This document shows, piece by piece, positions 10,081-22,739 of a stretch of DNA of 64,000 bases. A program made the position numbers and the translations under genes. This stretch comes from Acheta domesticus (Eukaryota; Arthropoda; Insecta; Orthoptera; Gryllidae): positions 265,160,948-265,224,947 of the forward strand of contig JAHLJT010000631.1 in NCBI GenBank assembly GCA_031308135.1. Direction: 5' to 3'. A model generated the notes under the pieces. The model saw only the letters and a list, made by a program, of their open reading frames with translations. It was not told where the DNA came from and did no database searches. The first letter of the stretch is position 1. Each line of letters opens with the position of its first letter.

Positions 10081-12792
10081 TTTTTTACTTTCCTGTATAC
10101 ATACGTATATACAGAGTAATATGCGTAGTATTGAAAAAGTTATGTAATGCTGCGCGAAAAACGGCGGTTTTTGCAGAAAAAATCATTGCCTGGGCCTGCT
10201 AACGAATTAGTAGTGCTATAGAATGGCACAGGCTTTCCCGTATTAGTTTTATATGTCTTTTGGAATCGACTAGCTATTTAGACTTGCCTCGTATTCTTGC
10301 CAGCTACCGTCTATCGCCGCTCAAAGTACATTTTTTGACATTTTCTTCATTTTTCGTTTCTTGATGGCGTATGGCAATATTAAGTTTAGAAAATTAAAGA
10401 ACAGTACAACCTCATCCTAAATGGCATTATTCTTTCAAAATTTAACACCGTCTTAAAGAAAATGGCATTACACCGCAACTGTAGAATAGAGGTCAGTGTT
10501 GTTTATTAGACACGGACTAATTCAAGCTCTACCTGATCAGATATGTGAATAATACTGTATGTAGTTCATAAAAATGTCAATAGTGGTCTCTGTACAGTTG
10601 AATTTATTTAGCAATTCATCTTCAGCAGAAATGTAAAAACGTAAAATCACCTGTCAAAAGGGAGTATTCTTCGTTAGTTTCTCATAATTATAGATGAAAT
10701 ACCAAGTATGCAAGATCACTTTTGAAATTAAAGCAATTCCTTATTCCGAATTGTTTTAAGAGACGAACAGCGTGTTTGAAATGAAGCTCTTTCTAATATC
10801 AAAATTGCAAAAATATACGCACTTCAATATGGTGATGTATTGTACCTTAAACCTATCTAAAGCATTATATATTCTACTTAATATAATCTATTTACGTTTA
10901 GCTTTACAACTGAATGTGACAATCGATGATTTAAAAATGTTATATTAAAAAACTAGTGGTGCTACAGAATACCACAGACTTCCCGGTTTGATTTATATTT
11001 CCTTTTGGTCTCAAATGGCTTATTTGGACTTGCCACATGCTCTTACCAGCTGCCATCTTCGCCGCCCAAAATATATTTCTTTGAAATTTCTTAATTTTTT
11101 GGTTTCCTAATGGTAGAAAAAAATTATTAATTTTAGAATATTAAATAACACTAAAACCTCGTACATAATGGCAATTTGAAAAATATGGAATCGTTCCTAA
11201 GGGAATGGCATTTAAGTGCTTACTGGGTCATTCCATATTTAACCAATATAGTTTTAATTGGAATTTTACCCTCACCATTTTAGATTCAGATGAAATTTGG
11301 CACGTAGATAGTATGAATGAAGAATAAGAAAATTACATATTTTGAGTAAAATATTTCCACCCGTTTGTGAAATACAGCCATGTAAAGATTACACAATTGG
11401 GTTCCCGAAACTTTTAAATTGATGTAGAATTTCTCCAAATTAAGATACAGAGGTGGAACAGGTGTCATTTTGCAGCCTTCTTTATGACCTTTTATATGAT
11501 ATACAACTTCATAGGGGTTGGGTTAAAAAGGTTTTCCAATTTGAATTTACAATTTTTATTTTGAGCTTTTTCAAAATGCTCATCTTCAAAAAAAAATGAA
11601 AAAATCTTTACATGACCTTAATGATAGAACTCACTTTGAAAAACAATTTTTATTTGGAAGAAAAAATCTCTTTAATTTTGTACATGAATACCAAAACTAG
11701 ATTTTCTCAAAAACGCCTCCAAATTTTTTCTTTAAACTTTTGGTAGAGATAGTGCTAATGTACCCCATGAGATGACATTAATTCAATTTCACTCTATTCT
11801 TTTGTTTTTTCAAACTGTTGCAAAAATGTAACTTTTTTTGACTTGTCTCTCACATCGTTAATATTTACACTAGCGGCGATTTTTCACATTATTATATTTA
11901 CGAGTACATGCGCTTTAAATAATGTCAAGTGAGTTTCACGAAAACACAACCATTTTATGTGAAGTAGCTCAAAATTCCGCATTTCAGAAACGCTCAAACG
12001 CCATTTTTTCATATATGGATGAAATTTTTCTTGAAACTTTTATAACGGATAGTGCTAATTACACTCTTAATATGACGTAAAGTTTATTTTGAATTATTTT
12101 TTGTTTTTTAAAAATTACATAAATGTAATTTTTCTGAAAGATCTCTCACATCTTGATGTGCACATTACCAGCAATTTGTAAACATTATTATATTTGTGAG
12201 TGCATGTGGTTTAAATAACTTCAAATAAAGTATTTTGAAAACTCAAAATTTTTCTGTGAAAATGAGCTTCAAATTTTGCATTTTTAGTACCGCTAAAACG
12301 CCATTTTTTCTTAAATGGCACATCTTTTTAAAAGAAAATTGCCATTTAGGGCTAGGTTTTTGTGTTTTTTAATATTCTAAAATAATATTTTCATTATACC
12401 AATAGGAAACCAAGGAGCATTTTGAAATAAAACTCAAAATCAAAATTTTAAATTCAAATTTGAAAAACGTTTTGAACGCAACCCCTACTGAGTTGTATAC
12501 CATATAAAAGACCATAAAGAAAGCTGCAAAATGACACATGTTCCAGCTCTCTTTCTTATCCGGTGAGGTTCTACATCAATTTAAACATTTTCGGGAACCC
12601 AATTTTGCAAAATTTAAATGGCTCTATTTCACAAACGGGTGGAAATATTTTACTCAAAATGTGTAGTTTTCTTGTTCTTCATTCATACCACTTATGTGTC
12701 AAATTTCATCTGAATCTGAGATGGTGATGTAAATGACTGTGTTGATTTAATATGGAATGATCCGTATACGTACGTATACGGGGAAGTAAAAA
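10081..12792 (-). mobile_element. Family X element, copy X2, with a nested inverted-repeat element
   Basis: The left end reads TTTTTTACTTTCCTGTATAC with GGAGTAATATACG-like and TTATGTAATGCTGCGC motifs inside. The right end reads CGTATACGGGGAAGTAAAAA, the inverted counterpart. Opening-type sequence (GGCACAGGCTTTCCCG) occurs at 10220 and again at about 10965, so the copy may contain two overlapping insertions. The right-hand half is occupied by the foldback structure at 11225-12763. Non-coding. Confidence 0.7.
11225..12763. mobile_element. Foldback-like element with ~300-bp inverted arms
   Basis: GGTCATTCCATATTTAA at 11226 is mirrored by TTAATATGGAATGATCC ending at 12763. The arms (about 11225-11545 and 12467-12763) remain recognisably inverted throughout, for example CACCCGTTTGTGAAATA against TATTTCACAAACGGGTG. 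The spacer of about 920 bp is family X interior. There is no coding frame. Confidence 0.75.
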
Positions 12793-13099
12793 TACAGACT
12801 GACGTATCTGCTGGCACAGTATTAAGTAGTACCAAGTAAGAGTCAATTGCAACTCCTATAGATGTTATTATGACCACATAAATTAAGCAATCCGAATCAT
12901 TCCTTTCTCCGCCCAAGTGTGAATTACAAAAATATAGGATTAAAAGCAGTCTTTTGAAATTTATGCTCCTAATTAAAGAAAGGTATGTTTGTAGAAAAAA
13001 TAGAAATGAAGAGACAAATTACTGAACATAATAGATCACTTTATTACAGAAAATATGAAGTTACAAGGTTTTTGAAAGTAAGACACGTAGATGGACGGT

Positions 13100-16000
13100 T
13101 TAGACTCCAGTATAGGACTCAATCAGTGTCGGAAGTAGGCGACGTTTACGAAGACGGAAGGCGCGTTGGGGATGTCGCAGCGGCTGCCGACCGCCACGCC
13201 CACCTGCGCGCCCGCGGCCACCAGCGCGCCCCCCGAGTCGCCCGAGCACACGGCGCGGCCCCCCTCCGGCGTCCCCGCGCAGAACCGGCGCTCGTTGCTC
13301 AGCCCGAACATCCTCCGGCAGAACGCTCGGGTCGTCCACGGTCAGGTTCACAGCCCGCAGATGTTTAGGCGAGGACCGTTGTGCTGCGAACAATGATCGG
13401 AAAATCTCAGTCGCAAAGATCAAGGGCCACTTTACATTGTAATACAAGGATACACAGTTTGTTGTATATACAGTTTAGATTCCAGAAAATTCAATGAGGA
13501 TACACACAAAATTATACAATAGAAAATATACCACGAAAACAAAAAATGCAATACAAAATACATAAATGCAATAGTAATTACAGAAGGTGCAGTGAAAAGG
13601 GTTTTCATTATTTGTTGTGTTATTGGTTTCATTTTGTTTCATTGTACTTCCCATAATAGACTTTTCCTGGGTTGGAATTCCTTGAGATTTGGTGCATTTA
13701 ATACTTTTAATACACATACTCTTATTTGGACTCTTAACATATTTATTTGGTAAATAGACTTGTTCACTCGGCAGACAATGTATAAGGGTCACTTTCTCGA
13801 ATCAAATCTGAACACAGCAAGCTAACTCACTCACATCTGATAAATTCCACAGCTGCCTTTAAATGTGAATCATGCAACGAACAACCGTCGATTGTCCATA
13901 TCTTTCAGCCACGTACAAAATATATCAGTGAACGCCAATCAATCCTACAGACTGATAATCTTGAAAATATTTATATTTCAGTGACATTCAGAACACAGTA
14001 TTAACTTTATGGAAATTATTAAAAATGAATGACCATTTATAAGTCTGTCATTTTGTAGATTACTGTTTCTTTCTTGTTTAAATTGTATTTTCACTATTTT
14101 ATTCAATCCTGTTTTAGCTATAGTATAACATGTATATTTCCAGTTGATAATAAACTTGTCGTTGATGCGACTTTAAATAAAATAAATTTTAAAAAAATGT
14201 TGGGATTGTGTCGTCAATCTAAGAGCACCAGACTTGCTGGCAACAAAAAGCACAGCTGCACTTACTGAGGTCCCGACCCCAGCCAGCAGCGGTGGCAGAG
14301 GTGCCAGGTCGGGGCGTGGACTCGCTGAGACGTACTGGCTGTACTAAGGGCCCATATGTGAAAGCGCCCGCGATCTGCAATTGAACACTCATGTATTCTA
14401 CACAAAATTCACAAGACATGCATACCACAAAAAATTGTAATTGTTTTTCACATGATTTTCACGGTTACCGCTGAAAGTTGGAAAAATTGCTTCCCATGCA
14501 ATAAACAACGCAATAAGCATGGAGGTGTGCCACGGGCGACCACTAACATATGTAATAATTCAGGACCGAAATTCTATTGGACGATGCTCACTTGCTTCTG
14601 GCCTGCAGTCTGACTAGCTAGCAGTCTCGAAATCTATACGAGGGTTCGTCTAAAGATTCGGAAGTATCGTTGCCGCTCATTTTCGCATGTTCGCGCCAGA
14701 ATCGTTAGAGCATCTTTGTGTAGCGTTTGGTGTTATTTTCGGAGTGTTTCGCTTAAGAGAAACATCAGCTCTTATAAAGGGGAACATGATTAAATCAAGA
14801 ATTTTAATTACTTTTAATAACAATTTTTAAACAAAATATGTAAAAAATTACGTGACTTTCCTGCAGTTTCAATTGCACATCTATGGGAATGTTTGGAACG
14901 TAAATATGCTATGGAATGTTTATTCCGTTAACATTTTAGAGTATGGCATACTAGTTTGTAGAAATATTTCGGTTGTCCCCCCAATTGAAAGTATAATAAA
15001 TCATTCGTTTCATGTACAAAGAAACGGTTGAGAGACACAAGTATTCTCAGACATAGTGGTCTCTTTGTGCTAGAGTTGTCACCGAGATCAATCGGAACTG
15101 AGAGTGTTTGTGACCGGCTCTACCCTAGACGAGAGTCCCTAGATATGAAGAGTACCGCATTCCATTGTTATAGCGATCCCGCCATTTATGTCCAGATGTT
15201 ACGAGAATTGAAAGTGTGTTGTATTCTGTATTTTGAGAGCCATGAATCTACCCCAAACCAATATCATTATTGTTGAAAATCTCCATAACGTCACCGAATG
15301 TAGCAATTTTTCTTCGGCTCCCGATTGCTGCCTGGCAAGTCTATCGGGTGGGAGGATATGAAATGGCGGTGGTTGAGCTACTCTCTGTGTATCAATGGAC
15401 TCTACAGCCCAAGTTAGAGTCCCTGGATACAGAGAGTAGCGCATTCCATTGTTCCAGCGATCCCGCCATTTATGTCCTCTTGTCAGGAAAATGGGAACTG
15501 TGTAGGATTCTGTATGTTGAGAACCATAAATCTACCCCAAACCAATATTAATATTCTTGAAAATCTTCAGAATGTCACCAATTGTTATAATTTCTGTTGA
15601 ACGTCTGAATTCTGCTTGATGGGGCTATCCGGTGAGAGGATATTAAATGGCGGTGGTTGCGCTACTCTCTGTATCTACTATCTCTACCCTAAGCCTTGAC
15701 AAGGCGCCACACAGAGTAGTGGATTTGATGGCAAAAAATTGGTTTAAATGAAGGTATTCACATGAGTGGCGAAGTCGCGCTGCTGTGGCGCCTGGTTGCG
15801 AATTTCCGCCACCAGAAGCGCTGACGCGCGTCCGCGCGTAACTGCCAGCAGAACACGGTTGTTTTCGTATACTTGGGTTTTTATTTCTTGGCGCATGAGG
15901 GTCTGTCTTGGTGATGGAATATCTCACGGCATTTCGCATCTTCCTCGGCCGTGTCGCTAGATCTCACATGATCGCCAGCACCATACGATCACCATACGAT

Positions 16001-16584
16001 CGCGATCATGCCATATTTAGCGGCACGAGCGAGAAAGACGCGAAATGCCGTGAGATATTCCATTGTGAAGACAGGCCCCCACGCGCCAAGAAATAAAAAT
16101 TCAAGTGAGACCGTCTTTACATTGAGGTACATGGCGCCACAGCGCAGCCAATAAGATGTGTAGACAGCAAGAAGTCGTAAAGGTAGTAATCACAGTTGAC
16201 ACGTGCAGGTCATTTCCAAACGTTCTCGGAATTTGAGAGTGAATACTGAATAGAGATAGAAAAAAATAAATCAATATGAACCAAGAAATGTGAAGAGTAC
16301 TTCAAGAGATTGGATAGAAATGAATCATAGGAACAAATTTTTTATCCATCCTAGAGTTACAGTGCGTGATTAAGAGCTAGTAACTGAATCTTCGACCCTA
16401 GCTAAATAGCTGTATTGAATTCATCCACTGCCTGGAGGAGAATTCTAGTGGCTATCTGTGCTGATCGAAAAGATTCCATTGTTTCTTGATTAATACTAGG
16501 CAAATGCCGGAGTAGTACCCTAACAAACAGGACACGGACCACTCGCGATTTTTTTCCTCTTCCTTTTGATTTCCTCTCCCCATT

Positions 16585-16621
<37 letters not shown>

Positions 16622-18517
16622 CAAACATGGCAGGGGACCAATCGGACATTCAAAGCTTGTCCATACCAGCCGTCCCACCATGGGGGCGATATTTGGAGGA
16701 GAAACCAAGCAAGTCCTCTTGCAGGCAGGTGCCGGTTTTCTTTTCCCAGCTTTGGGGAAGAGATGAAAAATAACTGCTCAATAACCACGGGATTAATGAA
16801 CACAGCAGTTTTCGTGTTCGAAACACCAATCAAATAAAACATTTCTTATCGATAAACAAATGGAAGTGAATGAAAATTAGGATCTAGTGACTTACGCGCA
16901 TGACACTAATGTCATAATCATCGTTCTTTCCCTTTGTACTCGTTAGGGCCAGTGGATTCTTGACACTTCATAGCGAGTGCCCCCTGAGTTGATGTAGTTG
17001 CTGCCAGCATGGATATAGTAAGAAGAAAGATCGCTGAAAAGACACACAATTGTACTTGCTGCTAAACTCTACAAGGTCATCACACTTCTAGTAGTCTTGG
17101 CTTATACTCACGGGGAACACAAGCAGTGAGCTGCAGTCAACACCCAATGTTTACTGATGATGGAGCCACCACACGGGTAAATATAATGATTGTGATTACA
17201 TCCTACGTAGACCTACAAGTAACGACAGAATTTTGATTTCGAACACATATGGCTAAAATAATATATTTCGCATAATTATAACGTTCAAAGATTGTGAGTA
17301 ATTTTTTTTCTCTGTGTATATTCTATTTTATTTTGTGACTGCTGCTTGGAGTAAATTTTCTCTTTAATAGACATTTTCTCTATAGCATACCATTTTCAAG
17401 CAAGAGTTTGATTACCTGATAGGGATGAAATCTGATATCCGCCAGTTCTCCACCCATAATCCTCTGTCCGCCGTGAGAGAGAATCTCGGACTCGCTTGTC
17501 TCCTCACTCCCGGGATCAGAGGAGGCCTCTAGATCATCTTCAATCTCTGGGTCCATCTCGGCGAGCAGTGCATCCTGGAACTGGTTGGCCGCGTCAGTCT
17601 CGAGGTCAATATCTGCCCAAGGATCGTTTTTGAAGTTGGCTTCCACCTCGGCGTCGGGGTCTACCTCAGTCACTGGAGCCACTTCGTACGTGGAACCCAC
17701 CGCTGGATAAACGAAAAGAGACGATTAGAGACGGCACCCTTCATGCCAACATTTGCAAATCAACGTTAACACGTCTTAACACTAGAACGCCCAGCTTTCT
17801 AATACCCCTTAGAACGCCCAGCGGAGTCGTTTCGACTCCGAGCCTTCAACGATACTTTTTAAAAAGCAATATTGCAAAAATATTTACCTACCCGCCAATG
17901 TATATAAGATAATGTGGTATAAGAACATTAAAGGTAATTATTTAGTGTATGATGGAATTCTTTTACCATTTAAATAAATTTTAAACAATTCCTGCCAAAA
18001 CTACTCCGCAGAATGGAAGTTAGTGAACTCTTGGACGGAATGAGACAAAATCATGAGTAGAAAAGTAAACTTTTTAATGTGAATAATATTATTGCAACAT
18101 TAACAATAGAAACATGTTATGAACATTTAAGTTTTTTCGCAATACCAATTACATATGAGTCAGAAAAATATATTTTCTTTGCATTGCACCTCCCATACTG
18201 TTTTGCAATAAGTTTTAGTTTTTATATTTTTTATTTTATTTAAAAATATATATTATTTCACCCTTAGGGAAAGCAATGGCAAACCACCCTAGGCACAAGA
18301 CCACTCACACAAAAAGACGGTGAGAGAGTGATTCTTATCCTCTTTAAGTTTAGTTAAGCTTTTCTCTAATTTTCGAGAGAAAGTACGAAAGCGAAATGCA
18401 CGACATTTATTAAGCGTCCTGTTGTACAACGTTCACGGTTTGAATTGTATTCTTTGTAAACCTGTACTTACCCATGGCGACAGCACACACGCACAAGAAG
18501 CTGATGAGTCTACGCAT
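13100..18517 (-). CDS. S1A serine protease zymogen with acidic prodomain (gene A)
   Basis: Six exons on the minus strand: 18517-18472, 17702-17416, 17212-17112, 17033-16896, 14374-14266, 13383-13100. Exon 1 encodes the signal peptide MRRLISFLCVCAVAM. Exon 2 encodes an acidic prodomain of about 80 residues, rich in Glu and Asp, ending GGQR/IMGG, the predicted activation cleavage. His57 is in TAAHC (exon 3), Asp102 in DDYDISVMR (exon 4), and Ser195 in VCSGDSGGA (exon 6). Residue 189 is Ala by the GDSGG offset, so trypsin specificity is not expected. All introns are GT-AG. Six single-base indels break the frame: two in exon 4 (about 16930 and 16948), one in exon 5 (about 14273), three in exon 6 (about 13364, 13322, 13123). 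Correcting them gives about 320 residues. A tandem repeat, a palindromic MITE and a CA run lie inside intron 4. It is a secreted endopeptidase; the substrate is unknown. Confidence 0.82.
14430..15055. other. Intron 4 of gene A, no other feature
   Basis: This lies between exon 5 (14374-14266) and the ~283-bp tandem repeat. No coding frame or recognised repeat is present. Confidence 0.4.
15060..15700. repeat. Tandem duplication with ~283-bp period
   Basis: The block at 15120-15282 (GCATTCCATTGTTATAGCGA through CTACCCCAAACCAATAT) recurs at 15405-15562 with few changes. The phrase GGCGGTGGTTGAGCTACTCT at 15370 recurs at about 15648. There are two full units plus a partial one. It lies in intron 4 of gene A. 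Confidence 0.8.
15868..16107. mobile_element. Palindromic MITE, copy 3
   Basis: TATACTTGGGTTTTTATTTC at the left is inverted at the right as AAATAAAAATTCAAGTGA. It contains GGAATATCTCACGGCATTTC and its inverse, and the same GCGCCAAGAAA motif as copies 1 and 2. It is the best-preserved copy at the left end. It sits in intron 4 of gene A. Confidence 0.85.
16420..16690. repeat. Interspersed repeat shared with 39640-39900
   Basis: GGAGGAGAATTCTAGTGGCT, CTGTGCTGATCGAAA and GGAGTAGTACCCTA here correspond to GGAAGAGAATCCTAGCTGCC, CTGCTCTGATCTGTA and GGAGCAGTACCCTA near 39660-39750. The family is unknown to me. A CA microsatellite (16589-16619) lies inside this copy. Confidence 0.55.
16589..16619. 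repeat. CA microsatellite
   Basis: About 15 uninterrupted CA units in intron 4 of gene A. It produces the spurious Cys-Val or Thr-His runs seen in conceptual translations. Confidence 0.95.
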
Positions 18518-18563
18518 ATCGGCGGCTTGTGGAACAAAGTACCTCGAATTTCTTTAAGAGATC

Positions 18564-18570
18564 TTTTATA
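18564..18570 (-). promoter_or_regulatory. TATA box of gene A
   Basis: On the minus strand GACTATAAAAGATC lies about 50 bases before the ATG at 18517. The equivalent ACTATAAATGATC precedes the ATGs of genes B and C by the same distance, and all three are followed by a GTTGTTCC or TTTGTTCC motif. The predicted 5' leader is only about 20 bases. Confidence 0.75.
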
Positions 18571-18599
18571 GTCCTTTGGAGATGCTGTTGTAACAACAG

Positions 18600-19233
18600 T
18601 AGACCGCATTGACACCATTTTTGCGGTCACGTTCATAGATATTAAGTTGTGACTTCGGATGAAGTTTTATGTTCTAATGATTCTTTGAATTGAGTTGCAC
18701 GAGTTCCTTTGAAAACGTTACCACGATATAATGCAATGAATATACCATTGCCATAAACTTTTTATTTCTGCACAGTTGCTTATTTTAAATCGTAAATCAT
18801 CTTTAGTAGTTACGTCTTACACACGTTAACCTATCAAATTTTCTGTAGCTTATTTTAATATCAATCAACTCATGTTTTCCTTTCTTTGATAAGTGTACGT
18901 GAACCTTCTTATAGAAGTAATTTTGGAGTAACAAGAAACGGTTATGCACGCAACGACACACCGATGACTCCAATTTGAGTAAAAATTGCCAAAGAATACC
19001 TAGAAGTGGTATTTAGATTAACATTTAACACATTATATTATTCGCGATATTAGTGTAAAGAGACGTCAAGAGAAAAACGAAATACGAATGCTATCAAATA
19101 GAAATTAAATGATAGGATTCCAAAACAAACTAAGAATCTCTGTCAAATTAGACAAATCAAGAAAAAAATTAACAATGAAATTAATGTTCGTTGGTGCCTA
19201 TTCTTCAATCCACTAAAAGAGTGAAGTGTGTGA

Positions 19234-19277
<44 letters not shown>

Positions 19278-19328
19278 GGTGGGGCATAGCCGGATATGGA
19301 GAGCTGTTCAAGGAGGGGGGGGTCATGG
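18600..19328. other. Upstream region of gene A; GT microsatellite
   Basis: AT-rich sequence without a coding frame. A run of about 17 GT units occupies 19240-19273 and a short G run follows at 19310-19320. Family X begins at 19329. Confidence 0.5.
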
Positions 19329-20886
19329 TTTTTTACTTTCCCGTAGGCATACGTACATGCGGAGTAATATACGTAGTATAGGAGAGTTTATGTAATGCTT
19401 GCGCCGATAAACGTCGTATTTTCGGCAGAAAAAAATTCATTGCTGAGCACTGATAACGAAAAAGTGGATAAAACTAGTTGCTAAATTAAGAAAAACTAGT
19501 GGTTCTAATGAATGGCACAGACTTTCCCGTATTAGTTTTCTATTTCCTTGGGTACTAGCTGTTTGGAATTACACACACGCGTGCCAGATGCCAATCTATC
19601 GCCGCCTAAAGTACATTTTTTTCACATTTTCTTAATTTTTCGTTTTTGTAAAGGTTTGAACGGAAGTAATAATTCTAGTATATCAAAGAACAGTAAAACC
19701 TCATGTCGTCATAAACTGCAATTGTCTTTGAAAAATTTGAGCCGTTTGTAAAAAATTGACGTTAAAGCCCTACTAAAAATGCGAAATTTGAAGCTCTTTT
19801 TGACAAAAACCTTTTGAGTTCTCAAAAAACTTTATTTGAAGTCATTTGAAGCACTTGTACTTACAAATACAACAGTATTTACAAATTTCTGGAGATGAGC
19901 ATATTAAAGATGTGAGAGATCTTTCACAAAAATTACATTTATGTAATTTTTGCAAAAACACAAAGATCCTCCAAATTGAATTTACGTCATATAACACAGT
20001 GCAATTAGCACTACTCGTTCGAAAGGTCTGAAGAAAAATATTGAAACCATTCATGAGGAAGTGCATTTGAGCGTTTCTGAAAATGCGTAATTTCGAGCTA
20101 GTTTTCACAAAAAATGTTTGAGTTCTCGAGAAACTTTTCTTGACATTATTTAAACCACATGTACTCGTAAATATAATAATGTGAACGAATCGCGAGTAAA
20201 AGGTATTTTTTTGAAAAGGTAAAAGTTTAAAGAAATATTTAGATAATTTTTTAGAAAATCTAGTTTTTGTATTTTTTTTAAATTGCAAATATTGCACGCA
20301 ATATTGCGCGAAAACTAGTATAATTAAAAAAATATACATGACTTTAATGATAGAACTCAGTTTGGAGAACAAATTTTATTTAGAAGGAAATCTCTCTCTT
20401 CAATTTTATACTTGTAGGAAACGCCGTAAAAAATTCAAACTCTTGAAATTGTCGGAAATTCAGAGTTAACCGTGAAAATGGAACCTTTATTAATGTATTT
20501 TACTTCATCCTTATAAGAAATTTAAAGAATTAATTTGGAGTCGTTTTTGAGAAAATTTTGAAAATTTTCGAGGGGCATCATGTACAGTACCCCAAAATTC
20601 TGAAGAAAGTTTTTCAAAATCGCAGCGCCTTGAGTGGACGGAGATCCACCAGGGAATATCCATTTTGGAAGAAATCGTACGTATGGTTTAGGCGCTAGTG
20701 TTGTTCACAGACTGACGTACGGACGGACAGAAGGACGAACGGACGTTTTGAAACAAACAACACGTTTTCGGTATCAGGGGACCCCAAAACATGTATTTTC
20801 CGTTAAAATCTCGAAATCGATTTTCCGCAACATTACGTAACTTTCCCTATATTACGTATATTACTCCGTATATACGTATGCCTACC
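19329..20886. mobile_element. Family X element, copy X3 (both terminal inverted repeats visible)
   Basis: The left end reads TTTTTTACTTTCCCGTAGGC followed by GGAGTAATATACGTAGTATA. The right end carries the inverse, TATATTACGTATATTACTCC and GTATATACGTATGCCTA, stopping just short of the GGGAAAGTAAAA tip. The body is non-coding and contains the GACGGACGGACAG simple-sequence patch found in most copies. It is the clearest full-length short form (about 1.56 kb). Confidence 0.75.
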
Positions 20887-21535
20887 CTAACACGTGCTGT
20901 AGCCAGAATCCCTTTTTTGTACTTATTGATGCAGAAAAAAATTCAAAGCAAAACGTCAGTCGGTCCGTCTGTCAGTCTGTGAACAACACTAGCGCCTAAA
21001 CCATAAGTACGATTTCTACCAAAATGAATATTTCTTGGTCGATCTGGTTCCTCTCGAGGCGCCATTGGGGGTACTTTATATGAAGCTTCCCGGACATTTT
21101 CAAACGTTTCTGAAAGACAACTCCAATTTTTTTCTTTACATTTCTTCTAAAAATGAATTAAAATATACTTATAAACGTGGAATAGGTCCGATTTTCATGG
21201 TTAAGGCTGAGTTTTTGACAATAGCGAGAGATGGATTTATTTTCGGCATCTTGCAAAATTGCAGATAGAGATTTTTTCTTAAAATAATATTTGTTATCTA
21301 TAGTGAGTTCTTTCTTCAAGGTCATGTACATTTTTTGGATATTTTAATATTTTCGCGCAATATGTACAATTAAAAAATACAAGAAACAATTTTTCTCAAA
21401 AACTGCTCCAAATTTTTTCTTCAAGTTTTGGTAAGGACTGCTAAATGTACTCTATGAAATGTCATAATTGCTATATTCCTCTATTATTTTGATTTCCAAA
21501 AATTACAAAAATGTAATATTTTAAAATTAGGAACT
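20887..21535 (-). mobile_element. Family X fragment, copy X4, inverted against X3
   Basis: ACACGTGCTGTAGCCAGAAT followed by an inverted GTCGGTCCGTCTGTC patch and AACACTAGCGCCTAAACCAT is the reverse complement of the 3' part of X copies. Its left end is truncated where it meets X3. Its right end stops ten bases before the last exon of pseudogene E, so this insertion, or a later rearrangement, probably removed exons 5 and 6 of that gene. Confidence 0.65.
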
Positions 21536-21545
21536 AATGACTTAC

Positions 21546-22346
21546 AGGTACGACGCTAATATCACAGTCATGGTGTTTTCAACTGTACTCATTATGTCTG
21601 TGGATTCTGGACATATCATAGAGAATACCCTTTGAGAGATAGTTGCTGCCAGCACGGACATTGTCATGTAAAGGATAGCTGCAAACGACGTACATTTGGG
21701 TTTGCTGTTTAACTGAACTGTCCCACCACCTTTCTAGTTGTCTAGTACGTTAATACTCACGGAGAAGACAAGCAGTCAGTGCGGTCAGCATTGTACGATT
21801 ATATTGATGATATTATCGTATATTGATGATAGAGCCACCGCACAAGAAAAGGCCAGGAAATTGAATACCTCCTACAGATACCTACAAATAAATACAAAAT
21901 TCTCAGTCCATGCAGATCTTGCTAAAGTAAAGTATTTGCATAATTCAAGCCTTCAAATATTCGGAGTGAAAAAATTATTTGATTCTCTCTTTGATGTAAC
22001 ATTACTAATATTTTCTCTTTAATATACATCTTCTCTTAGATATATGGTTTCCATTAAAAAGTGATTACCGGATAGGGATAAAACCTGATATCTGATCGGT
22101 TTCCATCCGTAATCTTCTGTCCACCGCGAGAGATCGTCTGGGACTCATTGCCTCCCCGCTCTCGGGATCTGAAGAGGTCTCCAGATCTTCATCATTCGTT
22201 GGGTCCATCTCGGCGTGCAGTGCATCCTGGAACTCGTTGGCCGCGTCACTCTCGGGGTCATATCGACCCACGGGTCATTTGTGAAGTTGCGTCTGGGTCC
22301 ACCTCCTAACTGGAGCTACTTCGGAGCTACTTCAACCTAACCCACC
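21546..22346 (-). pseudogene. Truncated serine protease pseudogene (gene E)
   Basis: A minus-strand paralog of gene A. Exon 2 remains (about 22346-22069): the prodomain with the ANEFQDALHAEMDP phrase and GGQK/ITDG at the activation site, plus one frameshift before that site. Exon 3 is 21881-21761 with CGGSII intact, but the following segment carries an insertion and a stop, and the His57 motif is destroyed. Exon 4 is 21678-21546, in frame except for one TGA, with DCDISVVP where DYDISVMR is expected. The exon 2 acceptor seen in gene A (TTTATCCAG) reads TTTATC, losing its AG. Exons 5 and 6 are absent; family X sequence takes their place. No signal-peptide exon was found upstream. Unlike the single-base slips in genes A-D, this damage touches splice and catalytic sites, so it is a true pseudogene. 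Confidence 0.8.
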
Positions 22347-22739
22347 GATAAACGAAAAAGATAGAGCACGGCATGATTCACGGCTGATGCGAATAAACGT
22401 TTTGTCGTCTTAATCAAAGGGCTACATTCCCATAACTTTGAGTGTCTCGAACTATTACACAAATATTTTACGTCATAATTAATTGTCAAAGAATACAAAA
22501 AAACTTTAACAATTTCACAAAACTCTTGCAATGCTATGAAAACACAAAATGAAAGGTACACACTGACTAAGCGATGCTACCTGACTAATACAGTAAGAAA
22601 AATTAAATAAATGTAAACATTGCAGAATGTATTGAAGGTTACGAGGCCCACATGCCTAGATTTTTTAAACCAGACTACTCTCATAGTACCACAGCTCCTC
22701 CTATTTACACAGCTGTCTAGTAGAGGGTCTCAATGCAGA

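Noticed and set aside
13166..13396. Plus-strand open frames at 12985-13396
   Set aside because: They are antisense shadows of the last exon of gene A, which carries the protease motifs on the minus strand.
16402..16842. A 146-codon minus-strand frame with a Cys-Val run
   Set aside because: The run is the CA microsatellite and the rest is an interspersed repeat also present near 39640; no domain is visible.
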